This document shows, in pieces, positions 6,838 to 16,199 of a stretch of 49,642 nt of DNA. Position 1 is the stretch's first letter; each line of letters opens with the position of its first letter. The notes below the pieces were generated by a model. The model had not been told where the DNA came from, did no database searches, and saw nothing but the letters and a program-made list of their open reading frames with translations. The position numbers and the translations under genes were made by a program. Where the stretch lies: positions 1 through 49,642 of the forward strand of contig SKKK01000297.1 of NCBI GenBank assembly GCA_007121535.1, written 5' to 3'. Source of the stretch: Planctomycetaceae bacterium. GTDB lineage: Bacteria > Planctomycetota > Planctomycetia > Pirellulales > Pirellulaceae.

Positions 6838-9120
6838 CAGCAGGTTGACGGGGTCGACGTCGATGATCCATTGGACGTCGGCGGAGGACTTGAGTTCGGC
6901 CGTAACGTTGCTCAGGATGGCATGCATGGCGTCTCGATCGTGACCTTGCAGCAGGGCATGAAAGCGGTACTTCGTCTGCAGCTTGGCGATCGGCGCGGGC
7001 GCCGGTCCGATGATGCGTAGTTCCGCGCCCATGGCATCGCGGGCGGATTCCAACCGGTCGGCAACGTCGTCGGCAAAGGCCTCGGTATCGGCTTCCACCG
7101 GTCCGCGGATGATGATCCGCATCATCACGGCCGTTGGCGGGTATTGAAACTGCTGACGGATCGCCAGTTCCTGGCCCGCGAACGTTTCATAGTCGTGACG
7201 GACGGCCGCTTGCAGCGCCGGATGCTCGGGACTGAAAGTCTGCACCATCACGCGGCCTTCCCGATCGCCTCGGCCGGTTCGACCGGCGACTTGGGTCACC
7301 AGTTGGAACGTCCGCTCGGCAGCGCGAAAATCGGGGAAATGAAGCGCCGTATCGGCATTGATGACGCCGACCAGGGTGACGTTGGGGAAATCGAGTCCTT
7401 TGGCGATCATCTGCGTGCCGAACAGGATTCGGACGTCGCCAGCGCGGAATGCAGCCAGCGCCTGTTCATGACTGCCGGGCCGCTGCATGGTGTCCGAATC
7501 CATGCGTAACGCCGTGACTCCGGGAAACCGTTGCTTCAATTCCTGTTCCAGTCGCTGCGTTCCCAGGCCGGCGAAGCGGATGCCCGTGAAGCGGCATTCG
7601 GGACAGACGTCGGGCGTGGCGATGGAATAATCGCAGTAGTGGCACACCGCGCGGTTGTCGGCTCGGTGATGGGTCAGCGCGATGTCGCAGTCACGGCAGC
7701 GGATCACGTGTCCGCAGGACGGACATTGGATGCTGGTCGAAAAACCCCGCCGGTTCAGCAGCAGGATCACCTGTCCGCCGTCGCGCAGAGCCAGGTCCAC
7801 CGCCTGATGCAGCGGGCGACTGATGGCCCCGCGATGATGGCGACCTTGGTACTCCAGCCGCAGATCGATGGTCGTCACGTCGGGCAGCGATCGATCCAAC
7901 ACGCGGGCGGGCAGCCGCAGCAGCCGGAAATCTCCTTGTTGCGCCCGATACCAACTCTCCAAGGACGGCGTGGCCGAGCCCAGCACCAGCGGGACGCCTT
8001 CGGCCCGAGCGCGTTGGAGCGCGACGTCGCGGGCATGATAGCGAGGCGCCTGGTCTTGCTTGAACGAAGTGTCGTGTTCTTCGTCCAGCACGATCATGCC
8101 CAACTGCGGCGTGGGCGCGAACACGGCGCTGCGCGCTCCGACCACCACCTGGATCTCGCCTCGGGCGATGCGCTGCCAGTGCCAATGACGCTCGGCGTCG
8201 CTCAGATGGCTGTGCAGCACGGCCACGCGTTCAAAACGCGACCGGAACCGCTGCCGCGTTTGCGGGGTCAGGCTGATCTCGGGCACCAACACGATGGCCT
8301 GGCGACCGAACTGGATCAGTTCCTCGATGGCTCGGATGTATACCTCCGTCTTGCCGCTGCCGGTCACTCCGTACAACAACAGGGTTTCTTGGTGGCCGGC
8401 GTTCAGGACGTGCAGGATCGCATCCAGCGCCTGTTGCTGGTCAGAGTTCAGCGGGCGTTGCGAATCGGGGTCCTCGATCGTTTCCACGATCTGTCCGGTG
8501 GCCACGCGACGCATTTCCACCTGGATCAATCCCTTGGCCTGCAACTGCTTGATCGGCGCCTGGGTACAGCGGGCGGCGGAGGCCAGTTGTCGCGCGGTCA
8601 GCGGTTCCGGGGCGGCGGCCAGCAGACGCAGCGCGTGCATCTGCTTCTCGGGCAGACTCAGTTGTGTCAGCCGCGCCGCGACTCGCGTCGGAACGCTCAG
8701 ATAAGCCGTCGCGCGCGTCCCCGCCGCCGTCCGCACCCCTGCCGGCACCACGGCCTCCAAAGCCGCACCCCAAGGGCACAGATAGTACCCCGCCATCCAT
8801 TCGGTCAAGCGCAGCATCGAAGGCGCGAGCAACGGCCGGTCATCCAGAACGGCGGAAACTTCTTTCAGTTGCCGGGTCGCGACGCTCTTGTACCGAACGT
8901 CCACACACCAGGCGATCAATCGCCGGTTTCCGCGGCCCAGCGGGACTCGCACCCGTTTGCCAGCGGCGATCGACGTGGCCAGCGCCGCAGGCACCTGATA
9001 ATCGAACTGGCCGTGCGGCGGTTCCGGAAAGACCACGGTCGCGATCAGCCGTTGTTCGGCGTCGTCCATGTCCCAAGGGTCCGGGTCGGGCTGAAAGAGG
9101 TCGCGCTGTCGTTTGCTCAT
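6835..9120 (-). CDS. priA: Primosomal protein N' (replication restart helicase)
   Basis: The 761-residue PriA helicase reloads the replisome at stalled forks. Visible features in order: an N-terminal DNA-binding domain; Walker A GVTGSGKTEVY; Walker B VLDEEHD; zinc cysteines in CPSCGHVIRCRDC and CHYCDYS...CPECRF; and helicase motifs GTQMIAKGLDFPNVTLV and QVAGRTGRGDREG. The ATG at 9120 (MSKRQRD) is preferred over upstream in-frame codons because these would run into nadD, which is transcribed divergently from 9218. The stop codon lies inside repeat C1. Confidence 0.96.
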   Translation of the reverse strand: MSKRQRDLFQPDPDPWDMDDAEQRLIATVVFPEPPHGQFDYQVPAALATSIAAGKRVRVPLGRGNRRLIAWCVDVRYKSVATRQLKEVSAVLDDRPLLAPSMLRLTEWMAGYYLCPWGAALEAVVPAGVRTAAGTRATAYLSVPTRVAARLTQLSLPEKQMHALRLLAAAPEPLTARQLASAARCTQAPIKQLQAKGLIQVEMRRVATGQIVETIEDPDSQRPLNSDQQQALDAILHVLNAGHQETLLLYGVTGSGKTEVYIRAIEELIQFGRQAIVLVPEISLTPQTRQRFRSRFERVAVLHSHLSDAERHWHWQRIARGEIQVVVGARSAVFAPTPQLGMIVLDEEHDTSFKQDQAPRYHARDVALQRARAEGVPLVLGSATPSLESWYRAQQGDFRLLRLPARVLDRSLPDVTTIDLRLEYQGRHHRGAISRPLHQAVDLALRDGGQVILLLNRRGFSTSIQCPSCGHVIRCRDCDIALTHHRADNRAVCHYCDYSIATPDVCPECRFTGIRFAGLGTQRLEQELKQRFPGVTALRMDSDTMQRPGSHEQALAAFRAGDVRILFGTQMIAKGLDFPNVTLVGVINADTALHFPDFRAAERTFQLVTQVAGRTGRGDREGRVMVQTFSPEHPALQAAVRHDYETFAGQELAIRQQFQYPPTAVMMRIIIRGPVEADTEAFADDVADRLESARDAMGAELRIIGPAPAPIAKLQTKYRFHALLQGHDRDAMHAILSNVTAELKSSADVQWIIDVDPVNLL

Positions 9121-9217
9121 CGGTCCTTGATTGCTGCAAGAGAAACCGGCTATCATACCAGAGTCGAGTCGACTTGTCCGTTTTGTTCGCGTTCCTCGGT
9201 ACCAGAGGTTGGGTAAC

Positions 9218-9841
9218 TTGAAAAAAATCGGCATCTTGGGAGGCAGTTTCGATCCTGTGCATTGGGGACACCTGCTGCTGGCGGAAACGTGTCGCGAGCA
9301 ATGCTGTCTGGACGAGATCTGGTTCCTGCCCGCCGCAACGCCACCGCACAAACTACGGCGGCCATTAAGTTCGGCCGCCCATCGCGTGGCCATGTTGCAA
9401 TTGGCGATCGCCGGTCACAAGGCCCTGCACGTGTCCACCCTGGAAATCGATCGAGGCGGCGTCAGTTACACGGTGCAGACACTGGTCGAGTTGAACGAAA
9501 GGCACCCGGCGGATGAATGGTTCTTCTTGATGGGCGCTGATTCCTTGCAAGACCTGCCCGCTTGGTACCAGCCTCAGGAGATCTGCCGCTTGGCGATCCC
9601 CGTTGTCGTGCGTCGCGTCGGCGCACCGGAGCCCGATCTGGACGTGTTGCGGCCGGTGACGACTCCCGAGCGATTGGCGGCGATCCGGGAACACCAGGCT
9701 CAAATGCCCCTGATCGAGCTGAGCAGCACGGCCATCCGTCAGGCGGTTCGCACGGGGCGCAGTATTCGCTATCAGACCCCCCGAGCCGTCGAGAAGTACA
9801 TCCAGGCCCAGGACCTGTACCGAAATGGGGAATCCGCGTGA
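9218..9841 (+). CDS. nadD: Nicotinate-nucleotide adenylyltransferase
   Basis: The 207-residue enzyme adenylylates nicotinate mononucleotide in NAD synthesis. The nucleotidyltransferase signatures are GGSFDPVHWGHL (about 7-18), PPHKLRRPLSS and the C-terminal ELSSTAIRQAVRTGRSIRY. The start is taken as TTG 9218, because the domain begins right there (LKKIGILGG) and AGAGG lies nine bases upstream; upstream codons would overlap the priA promoter region. The amidohydrolase gene follows within 40 bp, so the two probably form an operon. Confidence 0.95.
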   Translation: MKKIGILGGSFDPVHWGHLLLAETCREQCCLDEIWFLPAATPPHKLRRPLSSAAHRVAMLQLAIAGHKALHVSTLEIDRGGVSYTVQTLVELNERHPADEWFFLMGADSLQDLPAWYQPQEICRLAIPVVVRRVGAPEPDLDVLRPVTTPERLAAIREHQAQMPLIELSSTAIRQAVRTGRSIRYQTPRAVEKYIQAQDLYRNGESA

Positions 9842-9881
9842 GGCTCGTGGCGATGGATCTCCGGCAGCGAAAGGCAGCGGT

Positions 9882-11156
9882 ATGGTAAGCGGGCCAGCGT
9901 CCGACGTTTACGCGCTGCGCGCTCGATGGGTCCTGCCCGTCCTGTCGCCGCCGATCCGTGACGGCATCGTGGCGATCGCCGGATCCCAGATCCTTGACGT
10001 GGGCGCCGATCGAGGCGAGTATCGCTCGATCGATCTGGGCGAGGCGGCCATCCTGCCCGGTCTGGTCAATTCGCATACGCACTTGGAATTCAGCGACCTG
10101 GAAGTCCCGCTGGGCCGGCCGGGAATGCCGTTTACCGAGTGGATCGCCGCCGTGGTCCAGCATCGTCGCCAACACGATCCGGAAGATCCGCAGCGCATGG
10201 TGGCGGCTATTCGGCGGGGGATCGCCGAGAGTCTGCGACTGGGAGTCACGACCTTGGGCGAGATCGCGACCGGGCCGTGGCCCGGCGATCGGATTTCCGA
10301 GCAGCCCAACGGCGTCGTCTTTCGGGAACTATTGGGGTTGCCGTCCGAGCGCATCGAAAGTCAGATCGATCTGGCTCAAGCTCATTTGAAACTCGGACGA
10401 TCGGGCGAAGCATGGCGAGCCGGGTTGAGTCCGCACGCTCCCTATTCGGTGCATCCGGAACTGCTGAGTCGGTCGGTCGATTTGGCGCGGCGTGGCGACG
10501 CTCCTTTAGCCATGCATCTGGCCGAAACCCGCGAGGAACTGCAATTGCTGGCATCGCACGACGGACCGTTCGTCCCGCTGCTGCGGCAGTTGGGCGTTTG
10601 GGAACCCGACGCATTGCCGATCGGTCGGCGGCCGATGGATTATCTCAAGATCTTGGCCCGGGCGCCGCGCGCTCTGGTAATCCATGGCAACTACCTGGCC
10701 GACGATGAAATCCGTTTTCTGGGCGATCGCGCGGATCGCATGTCGGTCGTCTATTGTCCCCGGACGCATCGTTACTTCGGGCACGAACCGTATCCCTTGA
10801 CTCGAATGATGGCGGCAGGCGTGTGCGTTGCGTTGGGGACGGATTCCCGCAGTTCGTCGCCAGACCTTAGTCTGTTGGCCGAAATGCACCAGGTGGCAGA
10901 AGAGCACTCGGAAATCGCCCCCGATCGAATCTTGCGGATGGCGACAGTCCAGGGGGCTCGGGCGCTGGGTTGCGGGCCGACCATCGGGACGTTGGACGTT
11001 TGCGGACCAGCCGATCTGATCGTCGTCGAGTTGCCGACCGGTCAACGCGATCCCTACTCGTGGCTCTTCGACGCATCGACACGAGTCCTCGCCACGATCT
11101 GTCGCGGAAGACTTGTGGCGGGATCGTTCAATCGCAATGCGGATTTCCCTCCGTAA
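9882..11156 (+). CDS. Amidohydrolase-superfamily deaminase/hydrolase
   Basis: A 424-residue metal-dependent amidohydrolase of the chlorohydrolase / cytosine-deaminase type. Metal ligands are visible as HTH in NSHTHLEF, MHLAET, HGNYL and the Asp in LGTDSRSSSPDLSLLAEM; SPHAPYSV is also family-typical. Relatives deaminate nucleoside-like substrates, for example aminofutalosine in menaquinone synthesis, but the substrate is not determinable here. ATG 9882 was chosen; ATG 9825, overlapping nadD, is an in-frame alternative. It is likely co-transcribed with nadD. Confidence 0.85.
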   Translation: MVSGPASDVYALRARWVLPVLSPPIRDGIVAIAGSQILDVGADRGEYRSIDLGEAAILPGLVNSHTHLEFSDLEVPLGRPGMPFTEWIAAVVQHRRQHDPEDPQRMVAAIRRGIAESLRLGVTTLGEIATGPWPGDRISEQPNGVVFRELLGLPSERIESQIDLAQAHLKLGRSGEAWRAGLSPHAPYSVHPELLSRSVDLARRGDAPLAMHLAETREELQLLASHDGPFVPLLRQLGVWEPDALPIGRRPMDYLKILARAPRALVIHGNYLADDEIRFLGDRADRMSVVYCPRTHRYFGHEPYPLTRMMAAGVCVALGTDSRSSSPDLSLLAEMHQVAEEHSEIAPDRILRMATVQGARALGCGPTIGTLDVCGPADLIVVELPTGQRDPYSWLFDASTRVLATICRGRLVAGSFNRNADFPP

Positions 11157-11261
11157 CGCATCGTGTTCGAGGACGCCGGTCAAGGACCGGTCAATGAATG
11201 AGTGTCGCGTCTCGCGGAAGGGGGCGGGGATCTTCTTGGGGCACAGTTTCGTTACGCAATT

Positions 11262-12749
11262 TTAGCGCTGACCGCTCCGTTCGGGATAGACGCCGGATTG
11301 CCGCACGACGAACAGCAACTCGCACTCGAAATCCACCTGGACCGGCGCCGGTTGCATCTCGAAATCTTCCGCAGCAGGCGGTACAACCTGCGGATCCCAA
11401 AGATCCGCGTCTCGCGCGGGTATGGCGGGATCGTCCATCGGTGCGGGGATCTCGAACAGCGAAGGATCGATCCAGCCGACGGAACCGAACACGCCCAGGT
11501 TCCTCGCCGAGCGGCTCATGATTCCAAAGTTGGCGAGCAAACGGACGGCTTGGCCGGCGTTGGTTTCGACATCCGTGGATTCGGCCAAACGATTCAATAC
11601 CTGAGTCCCGGCGTCCCGCGTCGTCAGATTCATAGAAAACCCGCCGATCCCGGCCGGTTGCGATATCAGGTCCGCGTAAAGCGCGTCGGCGGTGAACGCA
11701 GTGGTTCGCACCAAATAGAGATCCACCCGATCCATCTCTTGACGTTTCCGATCCACGATCTCGACGCCCTCCAGGAATCGTTCTTCCAGCAAGGCTTCCT
11801 GCTCCCTGCGGCCGATCACCGAGGTGTCGCCAAAACCGATGCGGTGCCGGAGCAACAGCTTGGAAAAAGCCGCATTCCGGACTCCCTCCTCCGTCACCAA
11901 GACTTCGTAGACCAAAACCAAACGCCGCTGCTGCAGGGAGGAAACCAAAGTGAAAGGCGACGATGCATCCGGCGACCAGGTTCGCGCCGGAGCCGCTGGC
12001 GCGTCGGGCAGTGTGTCGACCGGTGCATCTTCCGCCGATTCGATCGGCGGGTCGATTTCAGGCCGCTCGACGACCGTTGGTCCGATCGGATCGGTTCTGT
12101 GCGGCACGGCGACCATCAGCAAAATCGCGGTCGCGATCGCAGCAACAGCCCAAAAAACGCTGCGCCATGCGCTTGAACGTCGATCGCTGGCGGCACGGTC
12201 TGCCGCGATCGTCGATCGGCGCGTCTCGGACGAGGGCATGATCTCGCCACCCGTTGCTGCATCCGATCTGCCGGAATCCAACGATTCGATTTTCCGCATC
12301 ACTCGAGTCGCGAAGCCGTCGTCCAATCGATAGGCGTTCAACAGTTTCAATCGGCGCTGCAACGTGCACAAACGATCGAACCAACGCCGCTGAGCTTCAT
12401 CCTGTTCCAGGCGAAGGCGTACGGCTTGCCGTTGCCGGTCGTCCAATTGATCGTCGACATAAGCGCCGATCTGCTCCGCGTCGACGTCCTCGGACGACTT
12501 TTCCTGCTGTGCTGCCCGGCAACCCAGGTCGATCGCGCGTGCCATTCGATCTGCGGCACCTTGTTCCAATCGATGATGCGGCAAGGTCCGCAGACGATCG
12601 ACCAACCCGGTCAGCGCTCGATAGCTCTCCCGAAACTCGGGATCGTCCGCCAGCCGCCGCTCGACAGCTTGTCGCTGCTCGACGGAGATTTCCCCGTCAA
12701 GGCACCCGCTGAGCAACTCTTTTTCGTCGAACGCGCCCCGCCGCTTCAT
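11262..12749 (-). CDS. Anti-sigma-factor-like membrane protein with two N-terminal modules
   Basis: A 495-residue protein. The N-terminal 150 residues hold two related helical modules (LLSGCLDGEISVEQRQAVERRL and QIGAYVDDQLDDRQRQAVRLRL), each like the cytosolic sigma-binding part of planctomycetal anti-sigma factors but without the zinc HxxxCxxC motif. One membrane segment follows (about 197-215), then a long domain of about 270 residues that I do not recognise and that would lie outside the cytoplasmic membrane. No sigma factor gene is adjacent. ATG 12749 is used because the module starts directly after it. MoxR is divergent. Confidence 0.65.
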   Translation of the reverse strand: MKRRGAFDEKELLSGCLDGEISVEQRQAVERRLADDPEFRESYRALTGLVDRLRTLPHHRLEQGAADRMARAIDLGCRAAQQEKSSEDVDAEQIGAYVDDQLDDRQRQAVRLRLEQDEAQRRWFDRLCTLQRRLKLLNAYRLDDGFATRVMRKIESLDSGRSDAATGGEIMPSSETRRSTIAADRAASDRRSSAWRSVFWAVAAIATAILLMVAVPHRTDPIGPTVVERPEIDPPIESAEDAPVDTLPDAPAAPARTWSPDASSPFTLVSSLQQRRLVLVYEVLVTEEGVRNAAFSKLLLRHRIGFGDTSVIGRREQEALLEERFLEGVEIVDRKRQEMDRVDLYLVRTTAFTADALYADLISQPAGIGGFSMNLTTRDAGTQVLNRLAESTDVETNAGQAVRLLANFGIMSRSARNLGVFGSVGWIDPSLFEIPAPMDDPAIPARDADLWDPQVVPPAAEDFEMQPAPVQVDFECELLFVVRQSGVYPERSGQR

Positions 12750-13132
12750 GGTACCACTTTCGATTCTAGCTTTCGCTCTTTCGACCCGCGCCCCGATCGC
12801 TTTGATCGGCCACAGCTCGCAAACCATCTGGCTGTCGAATCGATAAAGATCCCCCTAATTTAGTTAAAATCAGCGGTCCACGGTAATGTCACTGGCCGCG
12901 AGACCCCTGATTGACGTAAGACCTTTTGCTCTTGTTCCAGTGTTGCGACGCGAGAATGCCCAAAAAAGTTCCGTGCCCCCCAATGGCGGCCTTCCGCGTG
13001 TCAATCACGGCTGGGCAGCCTAACAGGGCTTGGCAAACGGTTCAAGTTCTTTAAGCTTCCAGACATTGGCGTTCCATCTTCGGAGGTTCCGTATTCCGGT
13101 CCTCCTCTGCATCCATCACAGGCGCAACGTGC
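12750..13132. other. Intergenic region between divergent genes
   Basis: This 383-bp stretch should hold the promoters of the anti-sigma-like gene and moxR. No convincing -35/-10 pair was found. TGATTGAC near 12909 and GTCAATCA near 13000 form an 8-bp inverted repeat about 85 bp apart. Nothing else is supported. Confidence 0.4.
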
Positions 13133-14086
13133 ATGGCCGACATTCCCGCTGTTGCAAAACGAATCATCAGCAACGTCGAGCGCGTGATCGTCGGCAAGCG
13201 GCAACAGCTCATCCTGTCGCTGGTCGCTTGGCTGTGTGAAGGACACATCTTATTGGAGGACGTACCGGGCGTAGCGAAGACGATGCTGGCTCGCGCGCTG
13301 GCTCGCAGCCTGGGATGTTCGTTCAAGCGCATTCAATGCACCCCGGACCTGCTGCCCAGCGACGTGACCGGTGCGTCGATTTTCAACCAGAAGACCAACG
13401 AGTTCGAGTTTCGTCCGGGACCGGTGTTCGCCCAACTGGTCTTGGCCGACGAGATCAACCGGACGACGCCGCGCACCCAGGCCTCGCTGCTGGAAGCCAT
13501 GGCCGAACAGTGCGTGACGGTCGATGGGGTAACACATCGCTTGGAGCCGCCGTTTTTGGTAATCGCCACGCAGAATCCGGTAGATCATGAAGGGACGTTT
13601 TCGCTGCCCGAGGCGCAATTGGACCGCTTCTTGATGCGGTTCTCTCTGGGGTATCCGACGATCGAGGAAGAATTCAAGATGCTGGCGTTGCTGCAGCAGC
13701 GGCATCCTCTGGATGATCTAACGCCGGTGGTGACGGCCGAGGAACTGGTGGGCTGCCAGCAAGCGGTACGTCAGATCCACGTCGACGACAAGGTTCGACA
13801 CTATATGTTGCAGATCATCCACGACACCCGCGAAGCCGAAGATCTGGCGTTGGGGGCCAGCCCGCGCGCCTCGATCGCCTTGTTTCGAACGGCGCAAGCC
13901 ATGGCAGCGATCCGCGGACGCAACTACGTTCAACCCGACGACGTCAAGCGTATCGCCGCGCCCGTGCTGACTCATCGACTGATCCTCAGGCCGGAGAGTC
14001 GTCTGCGCAAGATCACGGCGGAATACGTGTTGAGCGAGGTGATCGCAGAAATCGCAGTCCCCACGCTGGACGATATCCGATCCTGA
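13133..14086 (+). CDS. MoxR family AAA+ ATPase
   Basis: A 317-residue MoxR-type AAA+ ATPase. The P-loop is LLEDVPGVAKTMLARALA, with Ala before Lys-Thr as in many MoxR proteins. Walker B is LVLADEINR, the sensor-1 region is VIATQNPVDHEGTFSLPEAQLDRF, and the C-terminal lid contains GASPRASIAL. Such ATPases usually work with VWA-domain proteins to mature enzymes or envelope complexes. No DUF58 or VWA partner lies downstream, which is unusual. ATG at 13133. Confidence 0.92.
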   Translation: MADIPAVAKRIISNVERVIVGKRQQLILSLVAWLCEGHILLEDVPGVAKTMLARALARSLGCSFKRIQCTPDLLPSDVTGASIFNQKTNEFEFRPGPVFAQLVLADEINRTTPRTQASLLEAMAEQCVTVDGVTHRLEPPFLVIATQNPVDHEGTFSLPEAQLDRFLMRFSLGYPTIEEEFKMLALLQQRHPLDDLTPVVTAEELVGCQQAVRQIHVDDKVRHYMLQIIHDTREAEDLALGASPRASIALFRTAQAMAAIRGRNYVQPDDVKRIAAPVLTHRLILRPESRLRKITAEYVLSEVIAEIAVPTLDDIRS

Positions 14087-14216
14087 CGCTGGCCGGAACA
14101 AAACGCAGCACCGCACTCATCTGCCTAACCGCGCATCTTTCGCGCCGCATGAAGATCGCCGAAGCCGGGGGTCGACGTTTACATAGAGAGATCGATTTCC
14201 GACGGGAGAGCTGCTG

Positions 14217-14540
14217 ATGGAAAGCGAGCACACGAAACCAACGTCCAATGCCGACCCGGATCTGCTGATCATGGCCGGACAGATCGCCGAACGATGCTGC
14301 GCCCGGGTCTTGCGACGTTTGAGCGGTCTGAAATCCGACATGTCCGTGGTCGAGGTTCGCAGTTACATCCGCACCCGAAGCGCTGCCGTCGTGCAAAGCG
14401 AAACGCAATGCTGGCTGATCGACCACCGGGGCCAGCACCTGGCGGACAGCGTCCGTTTGATCGAGACGGCCACGGAATTGCTCGTCGAGCACTTCCTGAC
14501 CGTCCACAGGAATTCCACCGACGAACGTCACGCGGCATGA
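14217..14540 (+). CDS. Small uncharacterised protein
   Basis: A 107-residue soluble protein with no recognised domain. It begins MESEHTKPTSNADPDLL, contains the cysteine pair AERCCARVL, and is predicted mostly helical and strand-mixed. A strong ribosome site (GGGAGAG, seven bases before ATG 14217) and gene-like codon use support it. It lies 130 bp downstream of moxR on the same strand, but no functional link is known. Confidence 0.6.
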   Translation: MESEHTKPTSNADPDLLIMAGQIAERCCARVLRRLSGLKSDMSVVEVRSYIRTRSAAVVQSETQCWLIDHRGQHLADSVRLIETATELLVEHFLTVHRNSTDERHAA

Positions 14541-14595
14541 TCCGGGCGTCGGGAGCCGCGCGGACGCCGCACCACCATCGCGAACCGCTGGTGAT

Positions 14596-14925
14596 TCATG
14601 ACGATCGCGACGCTTTTTCGACCAGGCCCGAGACACCGAACCGGCGCCCCAATTCCGCCTCGACTTCCTCCCAGGTCACCTTTCGATGCCCGAGCATCAC
14701 GAACAGATGGTAGACCAGGTCAGCCGCTTCATGGACCAGATGCTCGTGTCCCTCAGGGTCGGGCTCTCCCGCCGCATGGACGACCTCCCGAGCTTCTTCG
14801 ATGATCTTGCTGCCGATCTTTCGGGTACCACCGGCGAACAACTGGCTGGTGTACGAGCGGTGCGGCGGATCGGCGCGGCGGTCTTCGATGACCTCCATCA
14901 GCTTCTGCAAAATGCTGGCTTCCAT
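14596..14925 (-). CDS. hisE: Phosphoribosyl-ATP pyrophosphatase
   Basis: The 109-residue enzyme performs the second histidine step. The MazG-like metal site is visible as KIIEEAREVVHAA followed by HLVHEAADLVYHLFVML, and RSYTSQLFAGGTRKIGSK is family-typical. ATG 14925 is preferred: AGAGG lies eight bases upstream and the domain begins at once (MEASILQKLMEVIEDR); longer forms would extend into the miaA region. It is separate from hisG/hisI (2-3.6 kb) and hisA (46.5 kb), so the pathway is dispersed. Confidence 0.94.
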   Translation of the reverse strand: MEASILQKLMEVIEDRRADPPHRSYTSQLFAGGTRKIGSKIIEEAREVVHAAGEPDPEGHEHLVHEAADLVYHLFVMLGHRKVTWEEVEAELGRRFGVSGLVEKASRSS

Positions 14926-15026
14926 AGTCGCCTCTTGACGGGGGACGATGCGTCTGAAAAACTTCTTATCGTACGGTTTCGCTGACGATTTGACAATCGC
15001 CTTTCCAGGAAGACAACCCTTTCCGC

Positions 15027-16031
15027 ATGCCCTCACCCGCTTCTGCCACAAACAAGGGAACCGGTGCGACGCCACCGGCGCAAGACTGCTGGTACCTGAC
15101 CGGACCGACCGCCAGCGGAAAAACCGAGATCGGTCTGGAATTGGCTCAGCGGCTGGATGCCGAGATTATCTCCCTGGATTCGATGACGTTATACCGGCAC
15201 ATGAATATCGGCACCGCCAAGCCCAACGCCCGGCAACAGCGACGCGTGCCCCATCATCTGATCGATATCCTGGACCCCGACCAATCCTTCAGCCTGTCCA
15301 ACTATGTCGATGCGGCGACCGCCAAGATCGAGCAGATTCGCGAGCGGGGACGCCAGGTGTTGTTCGTCGGCGGTACGCCCCTGTACCTGAAGGCCATGCT
15401 GAGGGGCATCTTCCGCGGCCCGCCCGCCGATTGGAAGTTTCGACAGCAGATCGAAGAGGAACTGCAGGCGGTCGGACTGCCAGCCCTTCATCAACGCCTG
15501 CAGCAGGTCGATCCGCTGTCCGCAGCCAAACTGCATCCCCACGACAAGCGTCGGATCATCCGTGCTCTGGAGGTCTATCGATCGACCGGGCGCCCCATCA
15601 GCCATCTGCAAACCCAGTTCGACGAAGGCCGCCCCGCCGATCAGTGCCGCGTATTCGTGGTAACCTGGCCCCGCGATGTCCTGCATCGGCGGATCCAGCA
15701 GCGAGTCGAGACGATGTTCGCGGCCGGGTTGGTCGACGAAGTCCGCAGAATCCTCGATAGGTTTCAGAACCTGAGCCGCACCGCCAGTCAGGCGGTCGGC
15801 TATCGTGAAGTGATCGAAGGCTTGAAACAGGGACGCGCCCGGGAACAAACGATCGAAATCGTCAAGACGCGCACCCGGCGCTTCGCTCGCCATCAGGAAA
15901 CGTGGTTTCGCAGCCTCAGTGAATGCCGCTTTTTGGTTCGAACCGCCGATGATGACCAACCGGCGATCATTCAGCAAATCCTGGATGCTGCTAATGCACA
16001 GCGATCCGATTTGATGTCCGGCGGAGAGTAG
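15027..16031 (+). CDS. miaA: tRNA dimethylallyltransferase
   Basis: The 334-residue enzyme isopentenylates A37 of tRNAs that read UNN codons. Signatures: P-loop GPTASGKTEIG (about 30-40), LDSMTLYRHMNIGTAKP, HHLIDILDPDQSFS, FVGGTPLYLKAMLRG, and the C-terminal AVGYREVIEGL with RTRRFARHQETWFR. ATG at 15027, divergent from hisE, with about 100 bp between the starts. Length is normal for the family. Repeat A2 begins 34 bp after the stop. Confidence 0.96.
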   Translation: MPSPASATNKGTGATPPAQDCWYLTGPTASGKTEIGLELAQRLDAEIISLDSMTLYRHMNIGTAKPNARQQRRVPHHLIDILDPDQSFSLSNYVDAATAKIEQIRERGRQVLFVGGTPLYLKAMLRGIFRGPPADWKFRQQIEEELQAVGLPALHQRLQQVDPLSAAKLHPHDKRRIIRALEVYRSTGRPISHLQTQFDEGRPADQCRVFVVTWPRDVLHRRIQQRVETMFAAGLVDEVRRILDRFQNLSRTASQAVGYREVIEGLKQGRAREQTIEIVKTRTRRFARHQETWFRSLSECRFLVRTADDDQPAIIQQILDAANAQRSDLMSGGE

Positions 16032-16065
16032 AACCGTTCGACAAATGAGGGTCGGGTTCTCATGT

Positions 16066-16166
16066 GAGCGGCAAGGCGCTAGCCTCCGGTCCTGGACGCC
16101 ACCGGCGGCTAGCGCCGTGCCGCTCACTCATGGCGCCCCCAAGATTTCGCCTGGACAACGCACTAG
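16066..16166. repeat. Dispersed repeat family A, copy 2 (complete)
   Basis: This copy shows the full element: left arm GAGCGGCAAGGCGCTAGCC, a 14-bp spacer, right arm GGCGGCTAGCGCCGTGCCGC, and a 45-bp tail shared with copy 1. It fills the gap between the convergent ends of miaA (16031) and exodeoxyribonuclease III (16200), about 34 bp from each stop codon. Confidence 0.88.
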
Positions 16167-16199
16167 TGCCATTCCGCCCAGTTATTTCCCGAACGGCGC

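Noticed and set aside
7531-9216. A 561-codon plus-strand open frame opposite priA
   Set aside because: It is antisense to a gene with all PriA motifs; its product is low-complexity (Gln/Arg/His-rich) with no family pattern. GC-rich codon use in priA opens this frame.
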